From Flagellimonas aurea (GTDB lineage Bacteria; Bacteroidota; Bacteroidia; Flavobacteriales; Flavobacteriaceae), in assembly GCF_017313785.1 (NCBI RefSeq), contig NZ_JAFLNL010000007.1, positions 186,001 to 250,000 on the forward strand: DNA of 64,000 nt, given 5' to 3'. Positions 28,735 through 37,007 of the stretch are shown here, piece by piece. A program made the position numbers and the translations under genes. Numbering within the stretch: position 1 is the stretch's first letter; each line of letters begins with the position of its first letter. Below the pieces are notes generated by a model. It worked only from the letters and a program-made list of their open reading frames with translations. It was not told the origin of the DNA and made no database searches.

Positions 28735-30987
28735 TTACTTTGTAATCGGTGCGGTCATGCAATGTTCAGGAATACCGAAGCCATCCACCAATACTTCAAT
28801 ATGTGGCCTAAGCTCCGTGGACAAACGTTCTACACGTTGACGGATGGCCTTGGATTTGGTATTGCCGATGTATCCTTGCTCCAAAAACCACCTCGCATCC
28901 GAATTTATTTGGTCCAAGGCATATAGGCAACCCACCTTTTCCATTAAAGCACGGTATTTAAGGTCGGTAATACCTTCGATGTGGTCACAAAAAATGCTAT
29001 AGGATAATTCCACACTATATGCTTTTCCCAAGGCTAGTAAATGTGACTGAACCTTTAAAAAAGCTTGGTACGCGGGAACCCCTTTTTTGATATAGTCCCG
29101 TATGCGCATCGCCAAGGTGTATGTAAGCCTTCTGTTCCGATAATCAAACGCATGTTTATGGAACTTTGGATTATAAAGGTGCTCGGCATCGACTTTGTTC
29201 GAATAGAGTGGGTTGATGGCCGTAAGCTTATCCGTAAGCTGTGTCTGCAAAAGTTTAAGTACCGATGTAAAACCGGCACTATTGAACTCAGCCCTAAAGT
29301 CCGATAGAATGCCTTTGGCCGCTAGTTGTAGCAAAACGGTGTTATCACCTTCAAAAGTGGTAAAAATATCTACATCGCCCTTAAGGTCCGCAATGTGGTT
29401 CTCCAAAAGATAGCCCTTCCCGCCACATGCTTCCCTGCATTCCTGAATGGCATCATTGGCGTACCATGTGATGATGGATTTGAGGCCCGCCACCTGTGTC
29501 TCTATCTTTCGCTTATCAGGTTGAGTGTCGTCACTGTAGCGTTTCATCATATCCTCCAACGTAAAATGATACACGTAGGCCGCTGCAATTTTTGGGGTCA
29601 ACCGTAATTGATGGGTGGGGTAGTCCATGATCAAGTCCTCCTGTATTTTCACATTGTCGTTGAACTGCCTACGGTTAAGTGCATATTTTACCGCAATGGA
29701 CAAGGCCATTTTGCTGCCTCCCAGAGCACCCCGGGCCACACAAATACGTCCGCCCACCAAAGTTCCCAACATAGTAAAAAATCGCTTATTGGGATTTTTG
29801 ATGGAGGAAAAGTACGAACCATCATCTTTGATTTCCCCGTATTTGTTCAGCAAGTTTTGTCTGGGGACCTTTACATTGTTGAACCAAATTTTTCCATTGT
29901 CCACTCCGTTCAGCCCCAATTTATAGCCATTGTCCTCGATGGTGATGCCCTCCAATGTCTCATGATTTTCGTTCCTTAGGGGAACCAGAATAGCATGTAC
30001 CCCTTCATTTTTGCCATCGACGATCAACTGCGCAAAAACGGATGCCATTTTGGAATGCAATGCGTTGCCAATGTATTCCTTGTTGTCGTTCTTTCCTGGG
30101 GTATGTATAATAATGGAGTCCGATGCTTTATCGTAAGTAGCGGTTGTTTTGATGCCACGTACATTGGAACCGTGCCCGGTTTCTGTCATCGCAAAACAGC
30201 CCAGTAATTTTGTTTTCCCTGCGTCGGTCAAATATTGGTCATGGTGCTTTTTTGTCCCTAATTTTTGGATGCTTCCACCAAAAAGCCCGAACTGGACACC
30301 AAATTTTATGGCCAAACTGCCGTCCACGAACATCAAATGTTCAAAAATAGCTGCATAAGCGGGCATATTGTCAGTTCCTCCATATGCATCAGGATAAGCC
30401 ATTGCACCGTATCCGGCCTCGCCTAAAAGCTGGACCTGTTTCAAAACCCTATTCCGGAATTCATCTTTATCCCGTAAAATTTCCCAAGCAAAATCAGGTT
30501 TATCCAAAAACTTCCGGAACTCATATACTTCCTCGGCATGTTCACCTTTTAAAATAGTGTCCAGAACATCGGCATCGTATTCGTCCGAAGTTTTCTCGTG
30601 TACCACTTCTACATCAAAGAGATGGTTGTAATGGTTGGGCTGTATGCCCAAATGAATTTCGATATGCTTTAATTGCTCGTTCAACTCCTCGTTTTTCACC
30701 AATCTTTGGCTGAGTGAGGTTAGAGGGTAGGTGTCGCTCTCAATCAGTTTTACTTTGGAAGTGGCAATGGTCTGCTTCCAGTTTTTGATTTCATCATCAT
30801 GCGGAGGACGGTTTTTGTGCAACCAATTGCCTAATTGTTTTTTCTCTTCACTCGTCAGTGTTTCATCCAGCGCTATTACCTTTTGAACAACGGATATTTC
30901 GGAAGCGGAGAGAAGGTCATCGGACCAAATGACATAGAAAAAAGGGATGTATTGTAGAATTCCAGTGGAATAATCTGTGGTAACCAT
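28735..30987 (-). CDS. Acyl-CoA dehydrogenase/oxidase family protein
   Basis: A 750-residue flavoenzyme of fatty-acid beta-oxidation, longer than the usual 380-residue dehydrogenase and closer in layout to acyl-CoA oxidases. An N-terminal helical extension (about residues 1-150) is followed by the acyl-CoA dehydrogenase core. GCFAMTETGHGSNVRG (about 260-275) is the FAD/substrate middle-domain signature, and ARGALGGSKMALSIAVKYALNRRQF lies near 425-450. REACGGKGYL with DLKGDVDIFTTFEGDN contains the C-terminal region with the expected catalytic-base position. An ACOX-like C-terminal domain completes it. Substrate chain length cannot be read. It is monocistronic. Confidence 0.9.
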   Translation of the reverse strand: MVTTDYSTGILQYIPFFYVIWSDDLLSASEISVVQKVIALDETLTSEEKKQLGNWLHKNRPPHDDEIKNWKQTIATSKVKLIESDTYPLTSLSQRLVKNEELNEQLKHIEIHLGIQPNHYNHLFDVEVVHEKTSDEYDADVLDTILKGEHAEEVYEFRKFLDKPDFAWEILRDKDEFRNRVLKQVQLLGEAGYGAMAYPDAYGGTDNMPAYAAIFEHLMFVDGSLAIKFGVQFGLFGGSIQKLGTKKHHDQYLTDAGKTKLLGCFAMTETGHGSNVRGIKTTATYDKASDSIIIHTPGKNDNKEYIGNALHSKMASVFAQLIVDGKNEGVHAILVPLRNENHETLEGITIEDNGYKLGLNGVDNGKIWFNNVKVPRQNLLNKYGEIKDDGSYFSSIKNPNKRFFTMLGTLVGGRICVARGALGGSKMALSIAVKYALNRRQFNDNVKIQEDLIMDYPTHQLRLTPKIAAAYVYHFTLEDMMKRYSDDTQPDKRKIETQVAGLKSIITWYANDAIQECREACGGKGYLLENHIADLKGDVDIFTTFEGDNTVLLQLAAKGILSDFRAEFNSAGFTSVLKLLQTQLTDKLTAINPLYSNKVDAEHLYNPKFHKHAFDYRNRRLTYTLAMRIRDYIKKGVPAYQAFLKVQSHLLALGKAYSVELSYSIFCDHIEGITDLKYRALMEKVGCLYALDQINSDARWFLEQGYIGNTKSKAIRQRVERLSTELRPHIEVLVDGFGIPEHCMTAPITK

Positions 30988-31101
30988 AAAGGGGTAAATT
31001 GACGAATTTTAAACTTATCTAAGGTAAGGTTTAGATTTTTAAGAAGTGAGTTCAAAACGGTATTTTAGTGCTTAGGACATTAGGTGGATTCCGTTTTCAA
31101 C

Positions 31102-31109
31102 TATATTTG
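31102..31109 (+). promoter_or_regulatory. -7 element of ruvB, giving a near-leaderless transcript
   Basis: TATATTTG matches TAnnTTTG and is separated from the ruvB ATG (31117) by only 7 bases, so the mRNA would start at or next to the start codon. No strong -33 box is visible. Confidence 0.5.
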
Positions 31110-31116
31110 TTCAACC

Positions 31117-32139
31117 ATGAATGAAAATTTAGATCCAACAGGCGAAAATCTTTCCCCGGAAGAGTTTGATATAGAAAGGGCTTTACGGCCCATAAGTTTT
31201 GATGACTTTACTGGGCAGGCCCAAGTATTGGAAAACCTAAAGGTTTTTGTGCAGGCCGCCAATCTTCGGGGCGAGGCCTTGGACCATACTCTTTTTCATG
31301 GGCCTCCGGGCCTTGGTAAAACAACTTTGGCGCACATTCTTGCCAATGAGCTTGGTGTGGGAATAAAGGTTACCTCTGGGCCCGTACTCGACAAACCTGG
31401 TGATTTGGCAGGCTTGTTGACCAATTTGGATGAAAGGGATGTCCTTTTCATTGATGAGATCCATAGATTGAGCCCCATCGTGGAAGAATATCTGTATTCT
31501 GCCATGGAGGATTATAAAATTGATATCATGATCGAGACAGGGCCCAACGCCCGTACCGTGCAGATTAATTTGAGTCCGTTTACCTTGATAGGAGCCACTA
31601 CACGGTCAGGTCTGTTGACAGCTCCCATGCGTGCAAGGTTTGGGATCCAGAGCCGTTTGCAATATTACAATACAGAATTGTTGTCCACTATAGTGGAACG
31701 AAGTGCGGAAATTTTAAACGTGCCGATAACCAATGATGCGGCGATAGAGATTGCCGGTCGGAGCAGGGGAACACCTAGAATTTGCAATGCACTTTTGCGA
31801 AGGGTCCGGGATTTTGCCCAAATAAAGGGTAACGGGAAAATTGACCTCGAAATCTCCCAATTTGGTCTTAAGGCCCTAAACGTGGATGCCCATGGACTGG
31901 ATGAAATGGACAACAAAATCTTGACCACTATCATAGATAAGTTCAAGGGAGGGCCGGTTGGAATCACCACCTTGGCAACGGCAGTGTCCGAAAGTGCCGA
32001 AACTTTGGAAGAAGTTTACGAGCCGTTTTTGATTCAGCAAGGCTTTATAATGCGAACACCAAGGGGCCGTGAGGTCACCGAACTTGCATATAAACATTTG
32101 GGCAAGGTAAAGGGCGGTACGCAGGGCGGGTTGTTTTGA
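31117..32139 (+). CDS. ruvB: Holliday junction branch migration ATPase RuvB
   Basis: A 340-residue AAA+ motor that drives branch migration with RuvA. Walker [10 protein letters not shown] lies at about 63-71, Walker B-type LFIDEIHRL near 110-118, the sensor region LIGATTRSG near 155-163 and arginine-finger TAPMRARFG just after. A winged-helix C-terminal domain contains [14 protein letters not shown] chose ATG 31117 because it gives the family N terminus ([12 protein letters not shown]) and because a promoter element overlaps the longer GTG-initiated frame at 31084. ruvA is 8 kb away beside sprA, so the two are not in one operon. Confidence 0.96.
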   Translation: MNENLDPTGENLSPEEFDIERALRPISFDDFTGQAQVLENLKVFVQAANLRGEALDHTLFHGPPGLGKTTLAHILANELGVGIKVTSGPVLDKPGDLAGLLTNLDERDVLFIDEIHRLSPIVEEYLYSAMEDYKIDIMIETGPNARTVQINLSPFTLIGATTRSGLLTAPMRARFGIQSRLQYYNTELLSTIVERSAEILNVPITNDAAIEIAGRSRGTPRICNALLRRVRDFAQIKGNGKIDLEISQFGLKALNVDAHGLDEMDNKILTTIIDKFKGGPVGITTLATAVSESAETLEEVYEPFLIQQGFIMRTPRGREVTELAYKHLGKVKGGTQGGLF

Positions 32140-32279
32140 TGTTTTCCAGTTTTAAATCTTTTTGTAATTTACTTGCTTGTTTGATTGTCTTCTTGGATTG
32201 GAAATCCATTTTATGGGAATCAAGGAAAGTGCCCCTATCTTATCATTTCGTAATTGCTTTGCATGATTAAAGAAGAATC

Positions 32280-33347
32280 ATGGAAGAACCAATACATCCA
32301 GAAGAGCTGAGTTCGGATAAAAACATAGCCATTGCTCGGCAGATTAAAAAGCTGTGCGTACAACTGGGTGTTTGTGTCATTTTGATGCTGGGGTTGGCCT
32401 TTACAGTGGTTTTGGTCGCATTCGGCGACTTCGGTTCCAAAGAATATGCAGCATTTCCAGATGGTGTCTATTACTTGGATTACAATGTGTACAATCTCTC
32501 CAATTCTGCTAAAAATCAAAAAATAAAGGAAGGTTTTGAAGTTTTTAGGAACACCCCACAGCATTTGGGTCCCAAACAAGGGGATTCAACACAGATGTAC
32601 GCGGGGAACAATTTGGCTTGTGCCAGTTGTCATTTAAATGGAGGGACAAAGCCTTATGCTGCTCCGCTGATAGGTGTGGTCAAGCGATTTCCACAGTATC
32701 GTGGTCGAGAGGATAAAATGGGGACCATCGAGGAGCGAATCAATGGTTGCATGGAGCGCAGCATGAACGGTAAGGTTATGCCAGAGGACAGTGAAAAAAT
32801 GAAATCTTTGCTCGCCTACATGGAATGGTTGGGAAGGGCTGCCCCATCAAACGGAAAAATAGAAGGACAAGGTTTTTTGACCATTGAAATCCCTGATAGG
32901 GCCGTGGATTTACAGCATGGAGAACAGGTTTTTGTCAAAAATTGTGTTGAATGTCATGGCGCGGATGGGCAAGGAGAGTCCCAAGCAGATGGCACTTATC
33001 TCTACCCGCCATTGTGGGGAAACGATTCTTACAATAATGGCGCCGGCATGACACGTGTGATTACCGCCGCACAGTTTATAAAAGGGAACATGCCGTACGG
33101 AACCACATTCGATAACCCTGTACTTACCGATGAGGAAGCATATGATGTGGCGGGGTATATCAATCAAAAACTGAGGCCGACAAAGCCCAATCGAGAAGTT
33201 GATTTCCCTGATTTGGTCAAGAAACCTGTTTCTACCCCTTACGGCCCATATTCTGATAACTTTAGTGAAGAGCAACATCAATTGGGACCGTTCCAACCCA
33301 TAATGAAATATTATAAAGATGAATTTGATATGGTCAAAACCAAGTAG
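32280..33347 (+). CDS. Membrane-anchored dihaem cytochrome c, TsdA-like
   Basis: A 355-residue protein with a cytoplasmic N terminus, one membrane helix (about residues 32-56) and two cytochrome c domains. The first has CASCHLNGGTKPYAAP near 116 followed by RFPQYRGREDKM and INGCMERSMNGK; the second has CVECHGADGQGE near 222. This arrangement resembles thiosulfate dehydrogenase TsdA. The cysteine in INGC, 39 residues after the first haem histidine, is a candidate axial Cys ligand as known in TsdA. The activity could be thiosulfate oxidation or tetrathionate reduction, or another periplasmic electron-transfer task. No sulfur genes flank it. The stop codon sits in the loop of a perfect 11-bp inverted repeat. 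Confidence 0.75.
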   Translation: MEEPIHPEELSSDKNIAIARQIKKLCVQLGVCVILMLGLAFTVVLVAFGDFGSKEYAAFPDGVYYLDYNVYNLSNSAKNQKIKEGFEVFRNTPQHLGPKQGDSTQMYAGNNLACASCHLNGGTKPYAAPLIGVVKRFPQYRGREDKMGTIEERINGCMERSMNGKVMPEDSEKMKSLLAYMEWLGRAAPSNGKIEGQGFLTIEIPDRAVDLQHGEQVFVKNCVECHGADGQGESQADGTYLYPPLWGNDSYNNGAGMTRVITAAQFIKGNMPYGTTFDNPVLTDEEAYDVAGYINQKLRPTKPNREVDFPDLVKKPVSTPYGPYSDNFSEEQHQLGPFQPIMKYYKDEFDMVKTK

Positions 33348-33360
33348 TTCTTGGTTTTGA
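33334..33360. terminator. Inverted repeat spanning the end of the dihaem cytochrome gene
   Basis: TCAAAACCAAG (33334-33344) pairs perfectly with CTTGGTTTTGA (33350-33360); the loop TAGTT contains the stop codon. There is no clear T run, so termination is likely but not certain. It lies between convergent genes. Confidence 0.55.
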
Positions 33361-33390
33361 TGATCCGGGGTTGAATTGTTGAACGACCGA

Positions 33391-33987
33391 TCACTTATCT
33401 ACACCGCACCCTTTCAAAATCATTTGTAACCCCCATGATAAGGTATCCGTAGCGGTTCGATTGTCCAGTCCACAGACATCTTTTGCGGTAATGATAGATT
33501 CTATGCCCATCAAAAGTACGGACAGGTGAACCAACTTTTCTTTATCCTCTTCACTCAAATCTACCTTATTGGATTTGAAGTGCTCCTTCAAGGTATTGAT
33601 GCGGTTTTTTCCCCTGCGCATATTTGGGTTCGATGATGCCAACACTGCTGCCAAGAACTGTCTGGAAGTTTGTTCGTTTCGAAGACTGAAATCCAGATAG
33701 GCTTTTTGGATACCTAGAATCGCATCTTTATGTGATGCTCCCTCGTTGTTGCTAAAAATGGTTTCAGGATTGGGTACATCGAGTTGAAGGATCAAATCCA
33801 TCGATAAGGAATCGATATTGGTGTAGTACCTATAGACCGTTGCCCTGGAAATACCGGCTTTTTCCGCTACGTTTTCCATGGTTAACGTCACTTTCTTCTC
33901 CAATAATTGTCGTGATGCCTCAAGGATTTTATCCCTAGTATTTTGTTTCTGTTTTTTTCGCCCAGACGTAATATGTTTCTCTTTCAT
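33391..33987 (-). CDS. TetR/AcrR-family transcriptional regulator
   Basis: A 198-residue repressor-type protein. The N-terminal HTH lies at about residues 15-60 (RDKILEASRQLLEKK, then VAEKAGISRATVYRYYTN, the standard TetR recognition-helix signature), and an all-helical ligand-binding domain follows, with ligand unknown. It is divergent from the cupin gene, 73 bases away. Two closely matching 18-bp palindromes lie in that gap, one overlapping its own start codon and one overlapping the cupin promoter. It is therefore likely to repress both itself and the cupin gene, which is inference from the sites. Confidence 0.9.
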   Translation of the reverse strand: MKEKHITSGRKKQKQNTRDKILEASRQLLEKKVTLTMENVAEKAGISRATVYRYYTNIDSLSMDLILQLDVPNPETIFSNNEGASHKDAILGIQKAYLDFSLRNEQTSRQFLAAVLASSNPNMRRGKNRINTLKEHFKSNKVDLSEEDKEKLVHLSVLLMGIESIITAKDVCGLDNRTATDTLSWGLQMILKGCGVDK

Positions 33988-34003
33988 GAGACAAATATCT
34001 CAT
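33986..34003. promoter_or_regulatory. Putative TetR operator 1
   Basis: ATGAGACAAATATCTCAT, with arms ATGAGA/TCTCAT, overlaps the TetR start codon. It differs from operator 2 at only the outermost pair and one central base. The centres are 53 bp apart, about five helical turns. Confidence 0.7.
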
Positions 34004-34031
34004 AAAATTTTGAACTGTGAAAATTAATATA

Positions 34032-34039
34032 TATGTTTG
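34032..34039 (+). promoter_or_regulatory. -7 promoter element of the cupin gene
   Basis: TATGTTTG matches TAnnTTTG. Its last base is the first base of operator 2, so bound repressor would cover the transcription start. Confidence 0.6.
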
Positions 34040-34056
34040 TGAGACAAAAATCTCAC
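34039..34056. promoter_or_regulatory. Putative TetR operator 2
   Basis: GTGAGACAAAAATCTCAC, with 6-bp arms GTGAGA/TCTCAC, lies just before the cupin ATG (34061) and across its expected transcription start. Confidence 0.7.
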
Positions 34057-34060
34057 GAAA

Positions 34061-34504
34061 ATGAAAAACAATACTTCAAAATGGGTCTTGGGCCAAAAGG
34101 TAACATTGCACCCGACCACGGGTGATTATGATATGGTTGTTTGTGAAACGCCAGCTGGTGCACAAGGTCCGCCACCACATATACATAGCGAGTACAAGGA
34201 AGCTTTTATGGTAATCCAGGGTGAGCTTGAGTTTTTTGTGAACGGGAAGACATTTATTTGTAAACAGGGAGAGTCTGTGGATGTGCCACCGGGAACTCTG
34301 CATACGTTCAGTAATAAAAAGGATTCACCTTGTACCTGGATCAATATTCACAGTCCCAAAGGATTCTCTAAGTTTTTTGAGACTTTTGGTGTTCCCGAAA
34401 CCGAAGACAATGCCGTCATGAAATCTGTTGAACCAGAAATCATTCAAAAGGTATTGGCCACGGCATCCGATTTTGATATGGCCATTCCTCCCCCTCCGCA
34501 ATAA
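34061..34504 (+). CDS. Cupin-domain protein under TetR control
   Basis: A 147-residue single-domain cupin. Motif 1 is PPPHIHSEYKEAFMVIQGEL, containing the HxH-x4-E-x6-G metal ligands; motif 2 is PPGTLHTFSNK with the final histidine. A mononuclear metal site is therefore expected, and a small-molecule dioxygenase, isomerase or binding role is possible. The substrate is unknown. The proline-rich end (IPPPPQ) is unusual but short. It is the only gene downstream of the operator-controlled promoter before queG, which starts 54 bases later. Confidence 0.85.
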   Translation: MKNNTSKWVLGQKVTLHPTTGDYDMVVCETPAGAQGPPPHIHSEYKEAFMVIQGELEFFVNGKTFICKQGESVDVPPGTLHTFSNKKDSPCTWINIHSPKGFSKFFETFGVPETEDNAVMKSVEPEIIQKVLATASDFDMAIPPPPQ

Positions 34505-34558
34505 AATTGAGCATGTCTTTTGTATATTGGTGCTTCAAAACATAAGTAGTCGCCAATA

Positions 34559-35482
34559 TTGAATTCGACAACCAAACATACCTTTATGATCAAGACCGAA
34601 GCCAAGCGCCTCGGTTTTTTGTCGTGTGGCATATCAAAGGCGGGGTTTTTGGAAGAAGAAGCGCCCCGTTTGGAGAAATGGCTCAACCAGAACATGCATG
34701 GCGAAATGCAGTACATGGAGAACCATTTTGATAAGCGTTTGGATCCTACAAAATTGGTTGAAGGTTCCAAGTCGGTCATATCACTCTTGTTGAATTACTT
34801 TCCTTCCGAAGAGCAAAACCCCGATTCCTATAAAATTTCCAAATATGCCTATGGGATGGATTATCACTTTGTGATAAAGGACAAGCTCAAAAGCCTGCTT
34901 CAGTTTATTCAAGAAGAAATAGGGGATGTCCATGGACGTGCATTTGTGGATTCTGCTCCGATTCTGGATAAGGCATGGGCCGCCAAAAGCGGTTTGGGTT
35001 GGATAGGAAAGAACAGTAACTTGCTGACCCAACAAGTAGGCTCATTTTATTTTATTGCTGAACTGATCGTAGATTTGGAACTGGAATACGATACACCGGT
35101 CACCGACCATTGTGGAACCTGCACTGCTTGTATTGATGCCTGTCCTACGGAGGCCATTGTGCAGCCCTACGTGGTCGATGGCAGTAAATGTATTTCCTAT
35201 CTCACCATTGAATTGAAGAACGAGATTCCTTCCGAATTCGATGGTAAATTGGACGAATGGATGTTCGGTTGTGATGTGTGCCAAGATGTTTGTCCATGGA
35301 ACCGATTCTCAAAACCGCATAGCGAACCCCTTTTTAATCCTAATCCCGACTTGTTGTCCTTCACCAAAAAAGATTGGGAAGAGATAACAGAGGATGTCTT
35401 CAAAAAAATCTTCAAAAAGTCAGCGGTAAAGAGAACAAAATTATCCGGTCTTGAGCGGAACATCAATTTTTTGAAGAAATAG
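34559..35482 (+). CDS. queG: Epoxyqueuosine reductase
   Basis: A 307-residue enzyme for the last step of queuosine synthesis in tRNA, reducing epoxyqueuosine with cobalamin and two [4Fe-4S] clusters. LNYFPSEEQ and [16 protein letters not shown] lie in the N-terminal domain, [26 protein letters not shown] in two adjoining motifs near 125-150, and the ferredoxin-type clusters in [12 protein letters not shown] and [11 protein letters not shown]. The start is taken as TTG 34559 because the nine residues before Met10 fit the usual length of flavobacterial homologues; ATG 34586 is the alternative. It is close behind the cupin gene but probably has an unrelated function. Confidence 0.93.
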   Translation: MNSTTKHTFMIKTEAKRLGFLSCGISKAGFLEEEAPRLEKWLNQNMHGEMQYMENHFDKRLDPTKLVEGSKSVISLLLNYFPSEEQNPDSYKISKYAYGMDYHFVIKDKLKSLLQFIQEEIGDVHGRAFVDSAPILDKAWAAKSGLGWIGKNSNLLTQQVGSFYFIAELIVDLELEYDTPVTDHCGTCTACIDACPTEAIVQPYVVDGSKCISYLTIELKNEIPSEFDGKLDEWMFGCDVCQDVCPWNRFSKPHSEPLFNPNPDLLSFTKKDWEEITEDVFKKIFKKSAVKRTKLSGLERNINFLKK

Positions 35483-35557
35483 CATTATATTGAGCTATAT
35501 TCTTAAAATATCCATGTCTTTTGTTGGGATATGGTAAAGACTAGCTAAACAAACAGG

Positions 35558-36883
35558 ATGATTACGATTAAAAAACCAAAATTAGGCTTTTGGCAAATTT
35601 TTAATATGAATGTTGGGTTCCTTGGAATCCAATACAGTTTTGGGTTGCAGCAGAGCGCCATTAACCCAATATTTCTTTTTTTGGGGGCTTCGGAAGAAAT
35701 GCTCCCCGTTCTAAATATTGCGGGGCCGGTAACGGGCTTGATCGTTCAACCCATTATTGGGGCCGTATCCGATAAAACATGGTCTCCACGTTGGGGCAGG
35801 CGTAAACCTTTCTTCTTGATAGGTGCCATAATGGGCAGTATCTGTTTGTTTGCCTTTCCCTTAAGTCCCGCCTTATGGTTCGCTGTGGGATTGTTGTGGA
35901 TTTTGGACGTGGGAAACAACATGGCCATGGAGCCATATCGGGCGTTTGTTGGGGATAAATTGCCGGAGTCACAATTCAGTATGGGCTATCAAATGCAGAG
36001 CCTTTTTGTGGGTGCGGGTATTCTTTTGGCCAATGCTTCCATCTTTTTGTTCCAGGATTGGTTTGGTGGGGGACAAGAAATAGAAGGGACGGTGCCCAAA
36101 TGGTTGTACTATTCTTTTTTTATAGGATCGTTCTTATCGATAGCCACCATCTTATGGTCTGTTTTAAAAACTCCCGAGATTCCTCCCACGGATGAAGAGC
36201 TTTCAGAAATCAATAAACATAAAGCGCTACCCTTCATGGAACGCGTCAAGGTTCCATTTGTGGAAATTGCCAAAGCGATCAAGGATATGCCCAAATTTAT
36301 GTGGAAGCTTTCGGCCGTATACCTATTTCAATGGTATGCCCTTTTTGTGTATTGGCAGTTCATAACGCCATTGTTCAGGGTCTCATTGGGGTACGATACT
36401 TCAGAGGCTGCTGCGCAAGCTGCCAAAATGAGCACAACCTACAATGTTGTCACGGCTGTTGTTGCATTGGTATTGGTACCGTTGACCGTGCGTTTTGGAG
36501 GTAAAAAAGTATATGCTTTGAGTTTATTGGGCACGGCCATTGCGCTGTTTGCCATACCATATATTCAAGATCCGGTTTATGTGCTGTTCCCCATGGTGCT
36601 GTTTGGAATTGGTTGGGCGGCCATGATGGGAATCCCGTACAGTATGGTTTCCAAAGTAGTGCCTCAGGAACGAAGAGGGGTGTACATGGGTATACTAAAT
36701 ATGATGATCGTAATTCCAATGGGCATTGAAACACTTTCTTTTGGCCCTATTTTTAAAAACCTTTTGGGGGGCAATTCAGTCAATGCGATGCTTTTTGCAG
36801 GCTTGTTTTTTGTTATAGCAAGCATTTTGGCCATGCGACTCAATGTTAAAAGGGCTAAAAAGGAGTATCCCTTGGATTCCTAA
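35558..36883 (+). CDS. MFS transporter, SLC45/sugar-symporter-like
   Basis: A 441-residue transporter with about twelve membrane helices. The loop after helix 2 reads GAVSDKTWSPRWGRRKPF, an extended version of MFS motif A typical of the sucrose/maltose (SLC45, GPH-like) group, and ALWFAVGLLWILDVGNNMAMEP follows in helix 4. A cytoplasmic loop near residues 205-235 separates the halves. Similar proteins import maltose or other glucosides, but no sugar enzyme lies next to it here, so the substrate is open. It stands alone, between queG and maeB. Confidence 0.85.
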   Translation: MITIKKPKLGFWQIFNMNVGFLGIQYSFGLQQSAINPIFLFLGASEEMLPVLNIAGPVTGLIVQPIIGAVSDKTWSPRWGRRKPFFLIGAIMGSICLFAFPLSPALWFAVGLLWILDVGNNMAMEPYRAFVGDKLPESQFSMGYQMQSLFVGAGILLANASIFLFQDWFGGGQEIEGTVPKWLYYSFFIGSFLSIATILWSVLKTPEIPPTDEELSEINKHKALPFMERVKVPFVEIAKAIKDMPKFMWKLSAVYLFQWYALFVYWQFITPLFRVSLGYDTSEAAAQAAKMSTTYNVVTAVVALVLVPLTVRFGGKKVYALSLLGTAIALFAIPYIQDPVYVLFPMVLFGIGWAAMMGIPYSMVSKVVPQERRGVYMGILNMMIVIPMGIETLSFGPIFKNLLGGNSVNAMLFAGLFFVIASILAMRLNVKRAKKEYPLDS

Positions 36884-37007
36884 ACCAAACTGAGGCAGTA
36901 GGTTATAAAATTACCTTTTTAATTTTTCGGTCAACTTGAAATTGATTATCAAGATTTTAAGATAAAAGCAACGAATGCCCTAACTTTACCACTTCATTTT
37001 TTACAAT

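Noticed and set aside
31084..31116. Extended ruvB start at GTG 31084
   Set aside because: The -7 promoter box overlaps this stretch and RuvB normally starts at the ATG at 31117.
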